Source: Spirosomataceae bacterium (lineage in GTDB: Bacteria > Bacteroidota > Bacteroidia > Cytophagales > Spirosomataceae). Taken from it: DNA of 5,870 nucleotides. The stretch lies in assembly GCA_025455795.1 (NCBI GenBank), contig JALOLW010000276.1, positions 1 to 5,870 of the forward strand. Reading direction: 5' to 3'. Numbering within the stretch: the stretch's first letter is position 1; each line of letters starts with the position of its first letter. The translations under genes and the position numbers were made by a program. Below, piece by piece: positions 5,710 to 5,870 of this stretch. The notes under the pieces were generated by a model. It was not told where the DNA came from and did no database searches. It worked only from the letters and a program-made list of their open reading frames with translations.

Positions 5710-5870
5710 TTACGATTCATTCACCTGCTCCTCCACTGCCCGAATCCTGACGCGCAGCGTGGCTATCCACGCCCCCAACAACCCCCAACCGATGACCGCA
5801 GGATAGAAAATTCGCCGCATCTGACCTGAGAATTCAACTTATAAATCACCCCAAATTTGGAGGCGGTACC
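5710..5870 (-). CDS. ccmC: 3' end of heme exporter protein CcmC (CcsA family), apparent frameshift
   Basis: Only the C-terminal end is in the window; the gene continues beyond 5870. From 5820 to the TAA at 5712-5710 the minus frame encodes MRRIFYPAVIGWGLLGAW, then IATLRVRIRAVEEQVNES. This is a last membrane helix plus charged tail as in Bacteroidota CcmC. CcmC presents heme to CcmE. Upstream (5870-5823) that frame has a TAA, while the adjacent frame reads GTASKFGVIYKLNSQ, which joins naturally to MRRIFYP. The switch falls at 5821-5830, where TCAGG is followed by TCAGA on the coding strand, so a 5-nt near-tandem duplication would explain it. If read as written, the protein would end at a TAG at 5765-5763 with an unrelated 20-residue tail and no last helix. 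Assignment rests on this short tail and on operon context. Confidence 0.65.

Overview
The window looks like chromosomal DNA of a Bacteroidota member, most likely of the Cytophagales/Spirosomaceae type. This rests on the large Bacteroidota-style CcmF, a CcmE with a Cys-type heme site, the small 'CcmD family' protein with a signal peptide, DUF2281/PIN and Uma2 genes of the kind common in that phylum, weak or absent Shine-Dalgarno sequences, and a TAnnTTTG-like promoter element. The exact genus cannot be read from this stretch.

All real genes lie on the minus strand, so transcription runs from high to low coordinates. From 5870 down to 1104 there is one tightly packed cytochrome c maturation (Ccm) operon: the 3' end of ccmC (with an apparent frameshift), a ccmD-like gene, a DUF2281 antitoxin, a PIN-domain (VapC-like) toxin, ccmE, a Uma2-family nuclease-fold gene, and ccmF. 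Several junctions overlap: ATGA at ccmD-like/antitoxin, ATGA at antitoxin/toxin, and TAATG at uma2/ccmF. A rho-independent terminator at 1037-1076 closes the operon. CcmC and the CcmD-like protein would deliver heme to CcmE, and CcmF would ligate it to apocytochromes. The TA pair and Uma2 have no known role in this pathway and look like accessory genes lodged in the operon.

Downstream of the terminator is a separate minus-strand gene (1-947, cut by the window edge) for an AAA/STAND-like ATPase of the DUF234-associated, archaeal-ATPase-like family. Its leader carries three exact copies of a 16-bp motif (946-1013) in alternating orientation. The last copy contains the ribosome binding site and overlaps the start codon. 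This may be an operator array, a translational switch, or both.

The most unusual structural feature is a GC-rich palindromic repeat of about 93 bp (3545-3637) lying in frame inside ccmF. It adds about 30 low-complexity residues between the first two membrane helices and places a near-ideal G-quadruplex motif on the coding strand. No tRNA, rRNA, CRISPR array or transposase gene was seen. No stretch longer than 300 bases lacks a gene.
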